Assembly (NCBI GenBank): GCA_903929135.1
Contig: CAIYTH010000002.1
Span: forward strand, 1 to 64,000
Reading direction: 5' to 3'
From: an uncultured Chlorobiales bacterium
GTDB lineage: Bacteria > Bacteroidota > Chlorobiia > Chlorobiales > Chlorobiaceae
Length of the DNA: 64,000 nt
Part shown: positions 40,301 to 52,363 of the stretch, piece after piece
How the letters are laid out: every line of letters begins with the position of its first letter
How positions within the stretch are numbered: position 1 is the stretch's first letter
Translations under genes and position numbers: made by a program
The notes under the pieces: generated by a model
The model's input: the letters and a program-made list of their open reading frames with translations, nothing else
Databases searched by the model: none
Told to the model about the DNA's origin: nothing

Positions 40301-43129
40301 CTAGTGGGCTTCCAGCCAGTTTTTTCCGACACCGGTCTCGACCTCGACCGGCACGTTGCGCACTCCGCATTCGACCGCCGCATCGATCATGCAGCGCTCT
40401 ACAAGCACCTGCAACGCCTCTTTTTCCTCCTCGGATGTTTCGAACAGCAGTTCATCGTGAACCTGGAGGAGCATTGCCGAACGGAGCTTCTCTTCCGCGA
40501 TCCTGCGGCTCACCGAGCACATGGCGTACTTGATGATGTCTGCGGCCGTTCCCTGGATCGGCGTGTTCATGGCAACGCGTTCAGCGGCCTTGCGCACGTT
40601 CACGTTCGTACTGTTCAGGTCAGGGATGTAGCGCCGCCTTCCCATCAGCGTCGAAACGTACCCTTTTTCCCTTGCTTCGGCTATGGTCGCCAGGAGCGAA
40701 CTGAACATGCCGGGGTATTTCGCCATATAGGTATCGATGATCTCCTTTGCCTCCTTCTGCGGGATGCCGAGACGCTGGGAAAGCCCGAAAGGCTGGATGC
40801 CGTAGAGGACGCCGAAGTTGACCTCCTTCGCCTTGCGTCGCATGTCCGAGGTCACTTCTTCGGTGTCGAAGATGACGCGGGCCGTGGCCGCATGGATATC
40901 CTCGCGGTTCCTGAACGCCTCGATGAGCCCCGTGTCGCCGGAGAGTTCAGCCGCGATCCTGAGCTCGATCTGCGAATAGTCGGCCGACAGCAGCAGGTTT
41001 CCCTTTCCGGAAGGAATGAACGCCCGGCGGATCTCCTTGCCGAGTGCCGTGCGGATCGGAATGTTCTGAAGGTTCGGGTTCGATGACGACAACCGCCCGG
41101 TAGCCGTGACGAACTGGTTGAACGAGGTGTGCAGCCTGCCGGTCTCCCGGTGTATCATCTTCGGAAGCGCCTCGATGTAGGTCGTCTTGAGCTTCTGCAG
41201 GCTGCGGTATTCGAGGAGGTCCGATGCGATCGGGTGCAGGCCGGCAAGCTCTTCGAGGATCTGGACGTTGGTTGAGTAGCCGGTCTTGGTGGCCTTTTTC
41301 GCTGGCAGCTTCAGCACGTTGAACAGGATGTTGGCGAGCTGCTTCGGGGAATCGATGTTGAACGGTTCGCCGGCCGCCGCATGGATTTTTTCGGAAAGCA
41401 GCGCCAGTTCACGGTTCACGATCTCCGAAGTGCGTTCGAGGTGGGCTGTGTCGATCGATATGCCCAGGTGCTCCATTCCGGCAAGTACCCTGACCAGCGG
41501 GAACTCGAGCACTTCACAGACCCGGAGGAGTTCAGGAGCAGCCGAGAGCAGCCCTGTGAGGGTCTCTTTCAGCCTCATGGCGATATCGGAGTCCTGGCAG
41601 CCGTAGTCGGAAAGTTTCTGAGGATCGACGTCGAAGATGTGGATCGGCGATTTCCCCTCGCCGACGAGCTCCGTGAATTTCGTCGTCCGGCACCCGAGGT
41701 GCTTTGCTGCGAGGTCATCGAGGTTGTGTTTCCCTTCCGGGTCGAGGACGTAGCTGGCAAGCATGGTATCGAACGCCACCGGGGAGAGGTCGATGCCGTA
41801 ACGCTTGAGCACGAGCAGGTCGTACTTGAGGTTCTGGCCGCTTTTCGGCAGCGCCGCTCCTTCGAGCAGGGGTTTGAGGCGGGGCATTACCTTTCCGGCG
41901 TCCAGGCCGCTCTTGCCGAAGTAGACGAAAAAGGCCTCCTTCGCTTCGACCGAGAAGGAGATGCCGGCAATTTCAGCCTCGAAAGTGTCGAGGCTCGTGG
42001 TCTCCGTGTCGACGGCGAAGCCGCCTGAATGCTCGAGTTTCCGGACCAGCATGTCGAGAGCCTCATCGGTGTCGACCAGCGTGTAGGTCGATCCTTCCCG
42101 GGCCGGTATGAGTTCGACGCCTTCGTCCATGCCGTCCGCATCACCGGCTTCCTTGCCGGCGGGCGGCGCGATGTGCAGCAGGGACGGGATCCTTGCCGCG
42201 ATGTTCCTCAGCTCCAGCCGGTTCAGTATCGCAAACAGCGCTTCCCGGTCGGGCGAGCCGCAGCGCAACTCGTCGAGGGTAACCGGCATCTCGAGGTCGG
42301 TGCGGATCGTGACCAGTTCCCTGACCAGCGGCATCATCTCCCTGAACTCCTCGAGGCTGTTTCTCGTTTTCGGCGAAATGGCGTCCAGATGGCTGTATAT
42401 CCCTTCGAGCGAACCATATTTTTCGAGCAGGCCGGAGGCCGTCTTGGGGCCGATGCCCTTGGCGCCGGGGATGTTGTCCGAGGTGTCGCCGGTCAACGTC
42501 AGCAGGTCGATGAACTGCTCCGGCGGCACGCCGAACTGTTCGGTTATCTCTTTCGGACCCATAAGTTCGAAGTCGTTCTGCTTCTTGCCCGGCTTCAGGA
42601 TGCGCACGCCGTCGTGCACCAGTTGCGCCATATCCTTGTCCGGGGTGACGATGTAGACCTGGCAGGTGCTTTCGAACTTGCGGGCCGCCGTGCCGAGCAG
42701 GTCGTCGGCTTCGAAGCCCGGCATGATCACGATCGGGATGCCGAAGGCGCCGATCAGCCCGGTGATCTCGCCGAGCTGGCTGATGAGATCTTCAGGCGGG
42801 GCTGGCCGGTTTGCCTTGTAGGCTTCATAGCGGTCGTGCCTGAAGGTCTTCTCACGGCTGTCGAAAGCCACGGCAAGGTATTCGGGGCTGTATGCCTCGA
42901 TGATCCTGAGCAGGCTCGATGCAAAGCCGAAGACTGCGCCTGTCGGCTGGCCTTCACGGGTGGTCATTCTCGCCTGCTGGAGGGCAAAGAAGGCGCGGTA
43001 GACCATCGCCATGCCGTCGAGAAGGAAGAGGGAGGGCTTGCGGCCGGGCTCCGCCGGAGTGGATGCCCCGGGGCGTTCATCGGGTGGCGCCGGGGCCGCG
43101 AAAAGGTCGAACTGGGAGTCGTTCTTCAT
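40301..43129 (-). CDS. polA: DNA polymerase I
   Basis: 5' nuclease (FLLDGMAMVYRAFFALQ..PGFEADDLLGTAA), 3'-5' exo (GFAVDTETTSLD), polymerase (SADYSQIELRIAAELSGD, KEVNFGVLYGIQPFGLS, LLQVHDELLFE); true start at MKNDSQFDLF (43129) overlapping the pheA stop. Confidence 0.96.
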   Translation of the reverse strand: MKNDSQFDLFAAPAPPDERPGASTPAEPGRKPSLFLLDGMAMVYRAFFALQQARMTTREGQPTGAVFGFASSLLRIIEAYSPEYLAVAFDSREKTFRHDRYEAYKANRPAPPEDLISQLGEITGLIGAFGIPIVIMPGFEADDLLGTAARKFESTCQVYIVTPDKDMAQLVHDGVRILKPGKKQNDFELMGPKEITEQFGVPPEQFIDLLTLTGDTSDNIPGAKGIGPKTASGLLEKYGSLEGIYSHLDAISPKTRNSLEEFREMMPLVRELVTIRTDLEMPVTLDELRCGSPDREALFAILNRLELRNIAARIPSLLHIAPPAGKEAGDADGMDEGVELIPAREGSTYTLVDTDEALDMLVRKLEHSGGFAVDTETTSLDTFEAEIAGISFSVEAKEAFFVYFGKSGLDAGKVMPRLKPLLEGAALPKSGQNLKYDLLVLKRYGIDLSPVAFDTMLASYVLDPEGKHNLDDLAAKHLGCRTTKFTELVGEGKSPIHIFDVDPQKLSDYGCQDSDIAMRLKETLTGLLSAAPELLRVCEVLEFPLVRVLAGMEHLGISIDTAHLERTSEIVNRELALLSEKIHAAAGEPFNIDSPKQLANILFNVLKLPAKKATKTGYSTNVQILEELAGLHPIASDLLEYRSLQKLKTTYIEALPKMIHRETGRLHTSFNQFVTATGRLSSSNPNLQNIPIRTALGKEIRRAFIPSGKGNLLLSADYSQIELRIAAELSGDTGLIEAFRNREDIHAATARVIFDTEEVTSDMRRKAKEVNFGVLYGIQPFGLSQRLGIPQKEAKEIIDTYMAKYPGMFSSLLATIAEAREKGYVSTLMGRRRYIPDLNSTNVNVRKAAERVAMNTPIQGTAADIIKYAMCSVSRRIAEEKLRSAMLLQVHDELLFETSEEEKEALQVLVERCMIDAAVECGVRNVPVEVETGVGKNWLEAH

Positions 43130-43968
43130 GGATTCACGACGCCGTAGCTTCCCAGCACCTTGAGCATCGTGGCGAATTCGCCGAGGTGTTCGAGGGCGTT
43201 GTGGATGTTCGGGGTGTCCCGATGACCGATGAAATCGGCATAGAAGAGGTATTCGAACGCCTTCTTCCTTGAGGGGCGCGACTCGATCTTGGTCAGGTCG
43301 ATGTTGCGCAGGGCGAGCGTGGCCATAGCCTTGAACAGGGAGCCCGGTTCGTTCGGCAGGGAAAAGACGATCGAGGTCTTCTGCTGCGTGGTGTCGGGCC
43401 GGTTTTTCAGGTGCGAAACGTCGGGGTTGTCCTGGTGGGCGATGCAGAAGAAGCGGGTGATGTTCCACTCCTCGTCGGCCAGGTTTTCGCGCAGGATCTC
43501 GAGCCCGTAGAGTTCTGCGGCCCTTTTGGATGCGATGGCGAGGATGCGGGGATCGCCGCCGGCTGCCACGATCTTGGCGCTGCCTGCCGTGTCGTAGGCG
43601 GCTTCAGCCTTGATGGCGGGATGTTCTGCGATGAAGTTGCGGCACTGTGCGAGGGCCTGCGGGTGGGAAAGCACCTTGACCGCCGTATCGGCCGACGACC
43701 CGGGCAGGCCGAGCAGGCAGTGTTCGACCTTGACGAAGGTTTCGGCGAGGATGACTACCGGCTGGTGCTGCAGGAGGTCGTAGTTCTGGTGGATGCTGCC
43801 TCCGAGCGAGTTTTCGATCGGAACCACACCATAATCGGTCTTCTTTGCGACCACAGCGGCAAACACGTCGTCGAAGGTTTCGTAGGGTTGCGGGGTGCCG
43901 AACCTGAGGGCTGCGATTTCGCTGTAGGCTCCGGGTTCGCCCTGATAACCGATCAACCAGTTTGTCAT
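43126..43968 (-). CDS. pheA: Prephenate dehydratase with ACT domain
   Basis: IGYQGEPGAYSEIAALRF; VVPIENSLGGSIHQNYDLL; TSIVFSLPNEPGSLFKAMATLALRNIDLTKIESRPSRKKAFEYLFYADF. Confidence 0.95.
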   Translation of the reverse strand: MTNWLIGYQGEPGAYSEIAALRFGTPQPYETFDDVFAAVVAKKTDYGVVPIENSLGGSIHQNYDLLQHQPVVILAETFVKVEHCLLGLPGSSADTAVKVLSHPQALAQCRNFIAEHPAIKAEAAYDTAGSAKIVAAGGDPRILAIASKRAAELYGLEILRENLADEEWNITRFFCIAHQDNPDVSHLKNRPDTTQQKTSIVFSLPNEPGSLFKAMATLALRNIDLTKIESRPSRKKAFEYLFYADFIGHRDTPNIHNALEHLGEFATMLKVLGSYGVVNP

Positions 43969-44088
43969 TCTTTGTTCTTGTGATTAATTTATCTTACCCT
44001 CGCAGATTCGATTTTGCTTTCATTGAAAATAAAATCTTTTATCATAAACGCGACATTTCGGGAACACATCAATAATCTGCCGTAACTT

Positions 44089-44841
44089 ATGTCTGGACAC
44101 AGTAAATGGGCGACGATCAAGCGCAAGAAGGCCTCGACCGACCAGAAGCGGGGAAACCTGTTCACCAAGCTCGTCAAGGAGATCACCATTGCCGCCAAGA
44201 TGGGCGGGGGAGATCCGAACGGTAACCCGAGGCTCCGGCTTGCCATCGATACCGCCCGGGCAAACTCGATGCCGATGGACAACATCCAGCGAGCCATCAA
44301 GAAGGGGACCGGCGAGCTCGAGGGTGCCACGTACGAGGAGATCACCTACGAAGGCTACGGACCCGGCGGCATAGCCCTGATCATCGAGACTGCCACCGAT
44401 AACAGGAACCGCACGGTGGCCGATATCCGCCACCTCATGAGCCGGAACGGCGGTTCGCTCGGCGAAAGCGGCAGCGTCGCCTGGATGTTCCAGCGCAAAG
44501 GGTCGGTCGACGTGCCGAAGTCGGCCGTCACCGAGGACAGTCTCATGGAACTGCTGCTCGACGCGGGACTCGAAGAGCTCGAGGCTGGCGACGAGCTGTT
44601 CTATACGGTGCTTACCGACGTCAAGGATCTCGAATCGGCCAAAAAGGCGCTCGAGGATGCCCGCATCTCTTTCGAGAATGCGAAGGTAGACCTGCTGCCC
44701 GACAATTACGTCGAACTCGAAGCCGAGGACGCCACGAAGGCGATCAAGCTGATCGACGCACTCGAAAGCTGTGACGATGTCCAGGTGGTCTACAGCAACA
44801 TGGAGATCAGCGAGAACGCCATGCAAAGCCTGGGTGACTGA
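44089..44841 (+). CDS. yebC: YebC/PmpR-family regulator
   Basis: [53 protein letters not shown]. Confidence 0.97.
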   Translation: MSGHSKWATIKRKKASTDQKRGNLFTKLVKEITIAAKMGGGDPNGNPRLRLAIDTARANSMPMDNIQRAIKKGTGELEGATYEEITYEGYGPGGIALIIETATDNRNRTVADIRHLMSRNGGSLGESGSVAWMFQRKGSVDVPKSAVTEDSLMELLLDAGLEELEAGDELFYTVLTDVKDLESAKKALEDARISFENAKVDLLPDNYVELEAEDATKAIKLIDALESCDDVQVVYSNMEISENAMQSLGD

Positions 44842-44844
44842 CGC

Positions 44845-45417
44845 ATGATCGTCATGGGAATCGATCCCGGGAGCAGGAACACCGGATACGGTGTCATCCG
44901 CTTCAGCGAGGGGTGCTGTTCGGTCGTCTCCTGCGGCGTTATCCGCATGAAAAGTTCGACCCCCCTGGCCGAAAGGATCGGACAGATATGGACAGGCCTC
45001 GAGGAGGTGGTTGCGTCGGCGAAGCCTGAGGTCATGGCGATCGAAACCGCTTTTGTAGGACGCAACGTCAGGAGCGCACTGATCCTGGGGCAGGTGAGGG
45101 GGGCGATGCTCGCGCTTGCCACGAGAAATGGCCTTCCGGTGCGTGAATACGCTCCGAGGGAGGTCAAGCTGTGCGTCACGGGTAGCGGTGCGGCGGGAAA
45201 GGAGCAGGTCGCATCGATGCTTTCGAGGCTTCTCGGGTTTGGCGAATCATCCATGCCGTCCGACGTCACCGATGCCCTCGGCATCGCGTACTGCGATATT
45301 TCGAGGAACGCCCTTGCAATGGTCGGCGTGCGGCGTTCAAAGGAGGGCAACGTTCTGAAGAGGAAAAAGCAGGGGTGGTCGGCTTTCATCGACGACCATC
45401 CGGAACTGGTTGCCTGA
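44845..45417 (+). CDS. ruvC: Crossover junction endodeoxyribonuclease RuvC
   Basis: [56 protein letters not shown]. Confidence 0.95.
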   Translation: MIVMGIDPGSRNTGYGVIRFSEGCCSVVSCGVIRMKSSTPLAERIGQIWTGLEEVVASAKPEVMAIETAFVGRNVRSALILGQVRGAMLALATRNGLPVREYAPREVKLCVTGSGAAGKEQVASMLSRLLGFGESSMPSDVTDALGIAYCDISRNALAMVGVRRSKEGNVLKRKKQGWSAFIDDHPELVA

Positions 45418-45523
45418 CTGCGTATTGCCTTCCGAAGGGCTCCGATACGGTCTTTGTGTTCTCATGCTTCTATTTCCGGCATTCGCGTCGATTTTCGTTC
45501 ACACTGACTAAACGTAACGAACC

Positions 45524-46078
45524 GTGCAGGGACATATCTTCAATCTTCCCAATTGCCTGAGTTTTCTGAGGATCCTGCTGATTCCCTGGTTCATCTATTA
45601 CCTGCATGCCGGACGGACGGAGGTGGCGATCGTCATCATGATCATCGCGCTCCTTTCCGACTGGTTCGACGGTCGTGCCGCCAGGTGGACCAACGAGGTA
45701 TCTGATATGGGGAAGATCCTCGATCCACTGGCCGACAAGCTCTGCCTTGCCAGCGTTGCGGTCTATTTCCTCTGGAAAGGGGATCTTCCGGTCTGGTTCG
45801 TGGTGTTCGTCGTACTGCGCGACCTGCTCATTTTCATCGGGGCGGCATGGATACGCCACCGTCACAATGTGCTGACCACCTCGCTCTGGCCAGGCAAGTG
45901 GGCAGTCGGTTTCGTTTCCATCATGTTCATCTCCATGATCTGGCCACATCCGTTTTTTGCCCGCTATCCTGTCAAGGATTTCTTCATGTACCTCTCCGCA
46001 GTGATGCTGTTCTATTCGTTTCTCGAGTACTGCGTCCGTTTCTACCGGATCAGGCAGGGGCTCGATTACCAGGCATGA
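45524..46078 (+). CDS. CDP-alcohol phosphatidyltransferase (PgsA-like)
   Basis: NLPNCLSFLRILLIPWFIYYL; LSDWFDGRAARWTNEVSDMGKILDPLADKL (DGxxAR..GxxxDPxxDK). Confidence 0.9.
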   Translation: MQGHIFNLPNCLSFLRILLIPWFIYYLHAGRTEVAIVIMIIALLSDWFDGRAARWTNEVSDMGKILDPLADKLCLASVAVYFLWKGDLPVWFVVFVVLRDLLIFIGAAWIRHRHNVLTTSLWPGKWAVGFVSIMFISMIWPHPFFARYPVKDFFMYLSAVMLFYSFLEYCVRFYRIRQGLDYQA

Positions 46079-46194
46079 CGGTTCCCGGATCTCCTTTGCC
46101 GGCAAGGCTCGGCGCAGGTGTAGTCCCTGGTGTGTTTTATGAACGCCTGAATATGGACTACTGTATACCAAACCGAAGACAATACAGGTTAGTT

Positions 46195-46316
46195 AATGTA
46201 TAAGTGATTGTTATCAAGTCACTTATTTGATTATTAACGGCGTTGTCCACAGATGTTGAAAATGTGGACAACTTGTTGGCAACCTGTTGGCAGGAGTGTT
46301 GGCAAGCTGTGGAAAT
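46195..46316. other. oriC-like cluster: AT-rich segment, inverted DnaA-box-like sites, three phased TGTTGGCA repeats
   Basis: TTGTCCACA 46243-46251, TGTGGACAA 46263-46271, TGTTGGCA at 46274, 46285, 46297 (11- and 12-bp spacing), TGTGGAAAT 46308; IR TAAGTGA..TCACTTA just upstream. Confidence 0.45.
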
Positions 46317-46357
46317 AACAGGAAAAGCCCCGTCTTTGCGGGGCTTTTCCTGTTATT
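46314..46357 (-). terminator. Strong terminator hairpin after lpxC-fabZ
   Basis: Perfect 19-bp stem aataacaggaaaagccccg / cggggcttttcctgttatt. Confidence 0.88.
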
Positions 46358-46367
46358 GTATGCGGTA

Positions 46368-47771
46368 TCAGCTGTTCTTGTTCATGACCGTGGCCATGAG
46401 GGAGGCCTCACAGACCAATTCGCCCCGGACATAGGCTTTTGCGTCGAACTGGCAGACGGTTCTGCGCTTGTTGGTCATGACGGCTTCGATGACGAGGGTG
46501 TCGCCGGGGAGCACCGGTTTGCGGAACCGGGCCTTGTCGATGCCCATGAAGAATACCACCGAATCCTTGATGTTCTCTTTTCCGTTGAGCATGATGATGC
46601 CGCCGGTCTGCGCCATGGCTTCGATGATGAGCACACCGGGCATGACCGGATTTCCCGGGAAATGCCCCTGGAAGAATGGCTCGTTCATGGTGACGTTCTT
46701 GATCGAGACGATCTTCTCGTCGAGCTTGAACTCGACGATCTTGTCGATCAGGAGGAACGGATAACGGTGCGGCAGGATGTTGAGGATGGCGTTGATGTCA
46801 AAAATGACGCCGGCTTTCTTTTCGTGCTGGTATTGGCGGGCCAGCTTGTTCCGGTCGGCATATTTCTTGAGCTGCTTGACGAATTCCACGTTCGATGCGT
46901 GTCCCGGTCTTGCGGCGAGCACCTGCGCCTTGACGGGCATGCCAAGCAGGGCGAGGTCGCCGAGCAGGTCGAGAAGCTTGTGGCGTGCGGGTTCGTTCGG
47001 GAAGCGCAGTTCGCGGTTGTTCAGGATGCCGTTCTGTCCGAGCACCAGATGCGAGCTGCTGATACCGATCTTGTCGGCGAGCCCCTGTATCTCGGCCTGT
47101 TCGAGCTGTTTGTCGACGATGACGATGGCGTTGTCGACGTCGCCGCCCTTGATGATGCCCTGGTTGGCGAGGGCTTCGACTTCGCTCAGGAAGCAGAAGG
47201 TCCGGCAGGGTGCGAAATCCTTGAGAAACTCCTTGTTGAGGTCGAACAGCCCGGAATGCTGTGAACCCAGGGCGGGGTTCTTGTAGTCGACCATGACCGT
47301 GGTCCTGAAGCTGTCGAGCGGCAGGGCCACGATATCGACGCCCTGTTCGGAGTTGTGGTATTCGATGGTCTCATCGATGACCAGGTAGTTTTTAGGTTCG
47401 TCCTGTTCGGCGATGCCGGCCGAGATGATGGCCTCGGCGAACGGTCGGGAGCTGCCGTCCATGACCGGTGGCTCGGGGCCGCTGAGCTCGATGCGGCAGT
47501 TGTCGATCTGGAGTCCGTAGAGGGCGGCAAGGACATGTTCGGTGGTGTGCACTTTCACTTCGCCGATGGCGATGGTTGTGCCGCGCCGGACATCCACCAC
47601 ATTATCGATCAGAGCAGGAATTTCGGGGCAGTCGACAATGTCGTTTCGAACGAAGGTGTAGCCGTAGTTCGGCGGTGCAGGCTTGAACGTGATCGTGCAT
47701 TCCTGGCCGGTGTGGAGGCCGATTCCCTGGAGGGAGACTTCGTTCTGGAGGGTGCGCTGATTAATGAGCAT
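46368..47771 (-). CDS. lpxC-fabZ: Bifunctional UDP-3-O-acyl-GlcNAc deacetylase / 3-hydroxyacyl-ACP dehydratase (LpxC-FabZ fusion)
   Basis: N-terminal LpxC (NEVSLQGIGLHTGQECTITFKPA, TTEHVLAALYGL) and C-terminal FabZ (INAILNILPHRYPFLLIDKIVEF, NEPFFQGHFPGNPVMPGVLIIEAMAQ). Confidence 0.96.
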   Translation of the reverse strand: MLINQRTLQNEVSLQGIGLHTGQECTITFKPAPPNYGYTFVRNDIVDCPEIPALIDNVVDVRRGTTIAIGEVKVHTTEHVLAALYGLQIDNCRIELSGPEPPVMDGSSRPFAEAIISAGIAEQDEPKNYLVIDETIEYHNSEQGVDIVALPLDSFRTTVMVDYKNPALGSQHSGLFDLNKEFLKDFAPCRTFCFLSEVEALANQGIIKGGDVDNAIVIVDKQLEQAEIQGLADKIGISSSHLVLGQNGILNNRELRFPNEPARHKLLDLLGDLALLGMPVKAQVLAARPGHASNVEFVKQLKKYADRNKLARQYQHEKKAGVIFDINAILNILPHRYPFLLIDKIVEFKLDEKIVSIKNVTMNEPFFQGHFPGNPVMPGVLIIEAMAQTGGIIMLNGKENIKDSVVFFMGIDKARFRKPVLPGDTLVIEAVMTNKRRTVCQFDAKAYVRGELVCEASLMATVMNKNS

Positions 47772-47849
47772 GGATGAGTGATGCTAAGTGATAAAAGGTC
47801 CAAGATACGAAAGCGCACCATACTCTTCAAATCGGCGGAAAGGCGGGTT

Positions 47850-48665
47850 TCACAGCCGTTTGTCCTGCCGGAGCTCGCCGTCGAAATGGCGCAGCGCCAT
47901 TTCGAGCAGCATGGGATGGGTGACGGAGCTTCCGGCCAGGATGCTGTGATGCTCAAAGAGATCGCCACTCCCGTCGAAACCGGTGACGATGCCTCCGGCT
48001 TCTCGAACCAGCAGCACTCCGGCAGCGTAATCCCAGGGATAGAGCCGGTATTCCCAGAATCCGTCGAACCGACCGGCCGCAGTGTAGGCGAGGTCGATGG
48101 CTGCCGAGCCGGCCCGCCTGATGCCAGCCGAGTCGTGCACGACCTCCTTCATCATGGCCAGGTAGGAGTCGAGGTAATGGTACTCCTTGAACGGCACTCC
48201 GGTGGCAATCAGGAAACTCCCTTTCGAATCCCGGTCCGAAACCCGGATTCGCCTGCCGTTCAGGAAGGCTCCCTCGCCTTTCGCAGCCGTGAACAGCTCC
48301 CCGAGCACCGGCTGGAAGACAACTCCGGCAAGCAGGTCGCCGTCGGCGCCCCTCAGGGCGATGCTGATCGCAAAAACAGGGAAGGAGTGGATGAAGTTCA
48401 GGGTGCCGTCGAGAGGATCGACGATCCAGGTCCGACCCGAAGCGCCGTCGTTCAGGGTGCCCTCTTCGCAGAGCAGGCTGTCCTCGGGGAAACTCGCCAG
48501 GATGATCGCGGAGATTGCCGCTTCGCACTGACGGTCGACCTCGGTGACGAAATCCTTGTACTCCTTGGCCACGATCTCGGAGCTGGTCAGTTCGCCGAAT
48601 CGGGAGATGGTGATTGCCCCTGCCGCTTCGGCGGCCCTGACGGCGGTTTCGAGTTCCTTGTTCAT
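47850..48665 (-). CDS. Inositol monophosphatase family protein
   Basis: FVTEVDRQCEAAI; DSLLCEEG; TWIVDPLDGTLNFIHSFPVFAISIAL; RRAGSAAIDLAYTAAGRFDGFWEYRLYPWDYAAGVLLVREAGG. Confidence 0.94.
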   Translation of the reverse strand: MNKELETAVRAAEAAGAITISRFGELTSSEIVAKEYKDFVTEVDRQCEAAISAIILASFPEDSLLCEEGTLNDGASGRTWIVDPLDGTLNFIHSFPVFAISIALRGADGDLLAGVVFQPVLGELFTAAKGEGAFLNGRRIRVSDRDSKGSFLIATGVPFKEYHYLDSYLAMMKEVVHDSAGIRRAGSAAIDLAYTAAGRFDGFWEYRLYPWDYAAGVLLVREAGGIVTGFDGSGDLFEHHSILAGSSVTHPMLLEMALRHFDGELRQDKRL

Positions 48666-48830
48666 TTCGCTGGTGAATGGTTGCGGGTTCCGCAGGGAAT
48701 ATATGATTTACCCGGTCTATTTGCGCCTGTGGGGGAATTATCAGTAAACGGCGGCGTTATCATCTATTATGCATGAAACCATCAACTTCACGGGAAGATG
48801 CATCTCTTCCGGTGCAAAACCAGGCCATCC

Positions 48831-49307
48831 ATGAACAACAAATTACTCACGGTGGTGCTCTGCATCGCCATCTGCATGCTTTTCGCCTTTGCCGGCAGCC
48901 TGTTTACGCCTGTGCCCGGTTCGTGGTACTATACGACGCTCCAGAAGCCGTCATGGAATCCACCGGACTGGTTATTTCCCCCGGTCTGGACGGTGCTGTT
49001 CATCCTGATGGGCATTTCGCTCTCCATGGTGCTCGGAGCCGGAATCGAGAAAAGCGAGGTCAGGCGGGGAGTGGTGCTCTTCGGCATCCAGCTTTTCCTG
49101 AACCTGGGTTGGTCAGCCACATTTTTCGGCATGAGGTCCCCGCTGGGCGGTTTTGCTGAAATCCTGGTGCTTTGGCTGGCCATCGTCGCGACCATGGCGG
49201 CGTTTGCCAGGGTATCGTCGAAGGCCGCCATATTGCTGGTGCCATACCTGGTGTGGGTAAGCTTCGCCTCATACCTGACGTTCACCATAGCGAGGCTCAA
49301 TCCGTGA
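48831..49307 (+). CDS. tspO: TspO/MBR-family protein
   Basis: SWYYTTLQKPSWNPPDWLFPPVWTVLFILMGISL; NLGWSATFFGMRSPLGGFAEI. Confidence 0.94.
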   Translation: MNNKLLTVVLCIAICMLFAFAGSLFTPVPGSWYYTTLQKPSWNPPDWLFPPVWTVLFILMGISLSMVLGAGIEKSEVRRGVVLFGIQLFLNLGWSATFFGMRSPLGGFAEILVLWLAIVATMAAFARVSSKAAILLVPYLVWVSFASYLTFTIARLNP

Positions 49308-49324
49308 CGAGTGACCCGTGACGG
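49303..49324. repeat. CGTGAC-rich repeat overlapping the tspO stop
   Basis: ccgtgacgagtgacccgtgacg. Confidence 0.4.
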
Positions 49325-49350
49325 ATGGCTTCATAAATCCAATGCCGGCC

Positions 49351-49839
49351 TTACTCGAAAAGCGACTCGAGTACCACGATCTCTTTTTTCCCGTTGTCTG
49401 CTGCGATCTTTTTGACCGTCCGGCTGGCATCTGCGACTTTCAGGCCGCTTTTCCCCAGCTTTTCGACAGCCTGTTCAGGTGTCAGGTGAACGAGCCCGGC
49501 AACGGTTTCGAGGGGTGCTGCGGCGAGGGTTGCGCTGATCTTCATGAACGGATTGCCGTGGCCTCCCCTGCCGGGAATCGTGATTGACGCAATGACAATG
49601 ATCGCGCCGGCAGTGATGATGGCAAGGGCGCTCCTGCTGCTGAAGTAGTTCTTGAACGATTTCCAGTGGGCTGCGGTGTGGAAAACAGCTCCTGCGACGA
49701 ATGCCCAGCTCAGCCATTCATGGACAGGCTTGACCCACCCCGCCTCCTGATGGAAAAACAGCATGAGGCCGGTTATGCCCGAAACGATGAATGCGGAGAT
49801 GACCAGCGGGGTTGCCCAGGATTTGAACGTCGGTTTCAT
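49351..49839 (-). CDS. Membrane protein with DUF4405-like N-terminus
   Basis: WATPLVISAFIVSGITGLMLFFHQEAGWVKPVHEWLSWAFVAGAVFHTAAHWKSFKNYF. Confidence 0.75.
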   Translation of the reverse strand: MKPTFKSWATPLVISAFIVSGITGLMLFFHQEAGWVKPVHEWLSWAFVAGAVFHTAAHWKSFKNYFSSRSALAIITAGAIIVIASITIPGRGGHGNPFMKISATLAAAPLETVAGLVHLTPEQAVEKLGKSGLKVADASRTVKKIAADNGKKEIVVLESLFE

Positions 49840-49920
49840 GAACTCGGTCAGTTAGGTTGAAATGTCATCTGTTGTCTGTTATGAATGACGACGTTACGCC
49901 CTGATCCTGTCGGTGGCAGT

Positions 49921-49959
49921 AAAAAAGAGAGAGCGGCTTTCGGCCGCTCTCTCTTTTTT
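49921..49959. terminator. Strong symmetrical terminator
   Basis: Perfect 17-bp stem AAAAAAGAGAGAGCGGC-tttcg-GCCGCTCTCTCTTTTTT. Confidence 0.92.
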
Positions 49960-49988
49960 GTGCTTTTCAGCTTCCGGTATGTCGGGGC

Positions 49989-51968
<1,980 letters not shown>

Positions 51969-52363
51969 TGATACACGGTTTGATTTTTTGAAAAAAAAGC
52001 ACCCCCCGCCCAAAGTGGGAGGTGAATGACGCAGACGGTGTTACAGCCGGAGATGCAGCTCGGGCCCGGCTGGAGGGCCCTTCAAAATTGTTAACGGCCA
52101 ATTTACACAAAAAAACAGATGATGCCAACTACGCCATTTATTACAGCACAAAACAGGTCCCGGGAGTGAGGCCGCCGTCGTTGGCGGCCGGAGGCTGCGC
52201 TGACGTAAGCCGGGATGGCCGGACTTGCCGGGGTATTGCACCGCAGGATCGGCAGGTCGGTGGGCATCCCCTCGGTGTCGGCGCTTCTGCTTTGAGCATC
52301 AGGGAACCAGGGCGCAGCCCGACCCCGGGGAACCGGGCCGTGCCGTGCTTTGTCCAGGAGCTT

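Noticed and set aside
42029-43147. 372-aa ORF on + strand
   Set aside because: Antisense to polA; composition-driven shadow ORF.
43130-43468. N-terminal extension of the polA ORF
   Set aside because: Overlaps pheA out of frame with low-complexity P/R/H composition; the MKNDSQFDLF start at 43129, overlapping the pheA stop, is more credible.
46287-47264. 325-aa ORF on + strand
   Set aside because: Antisense to lpxC-fabZ and starts inside the repeat/terminator region.
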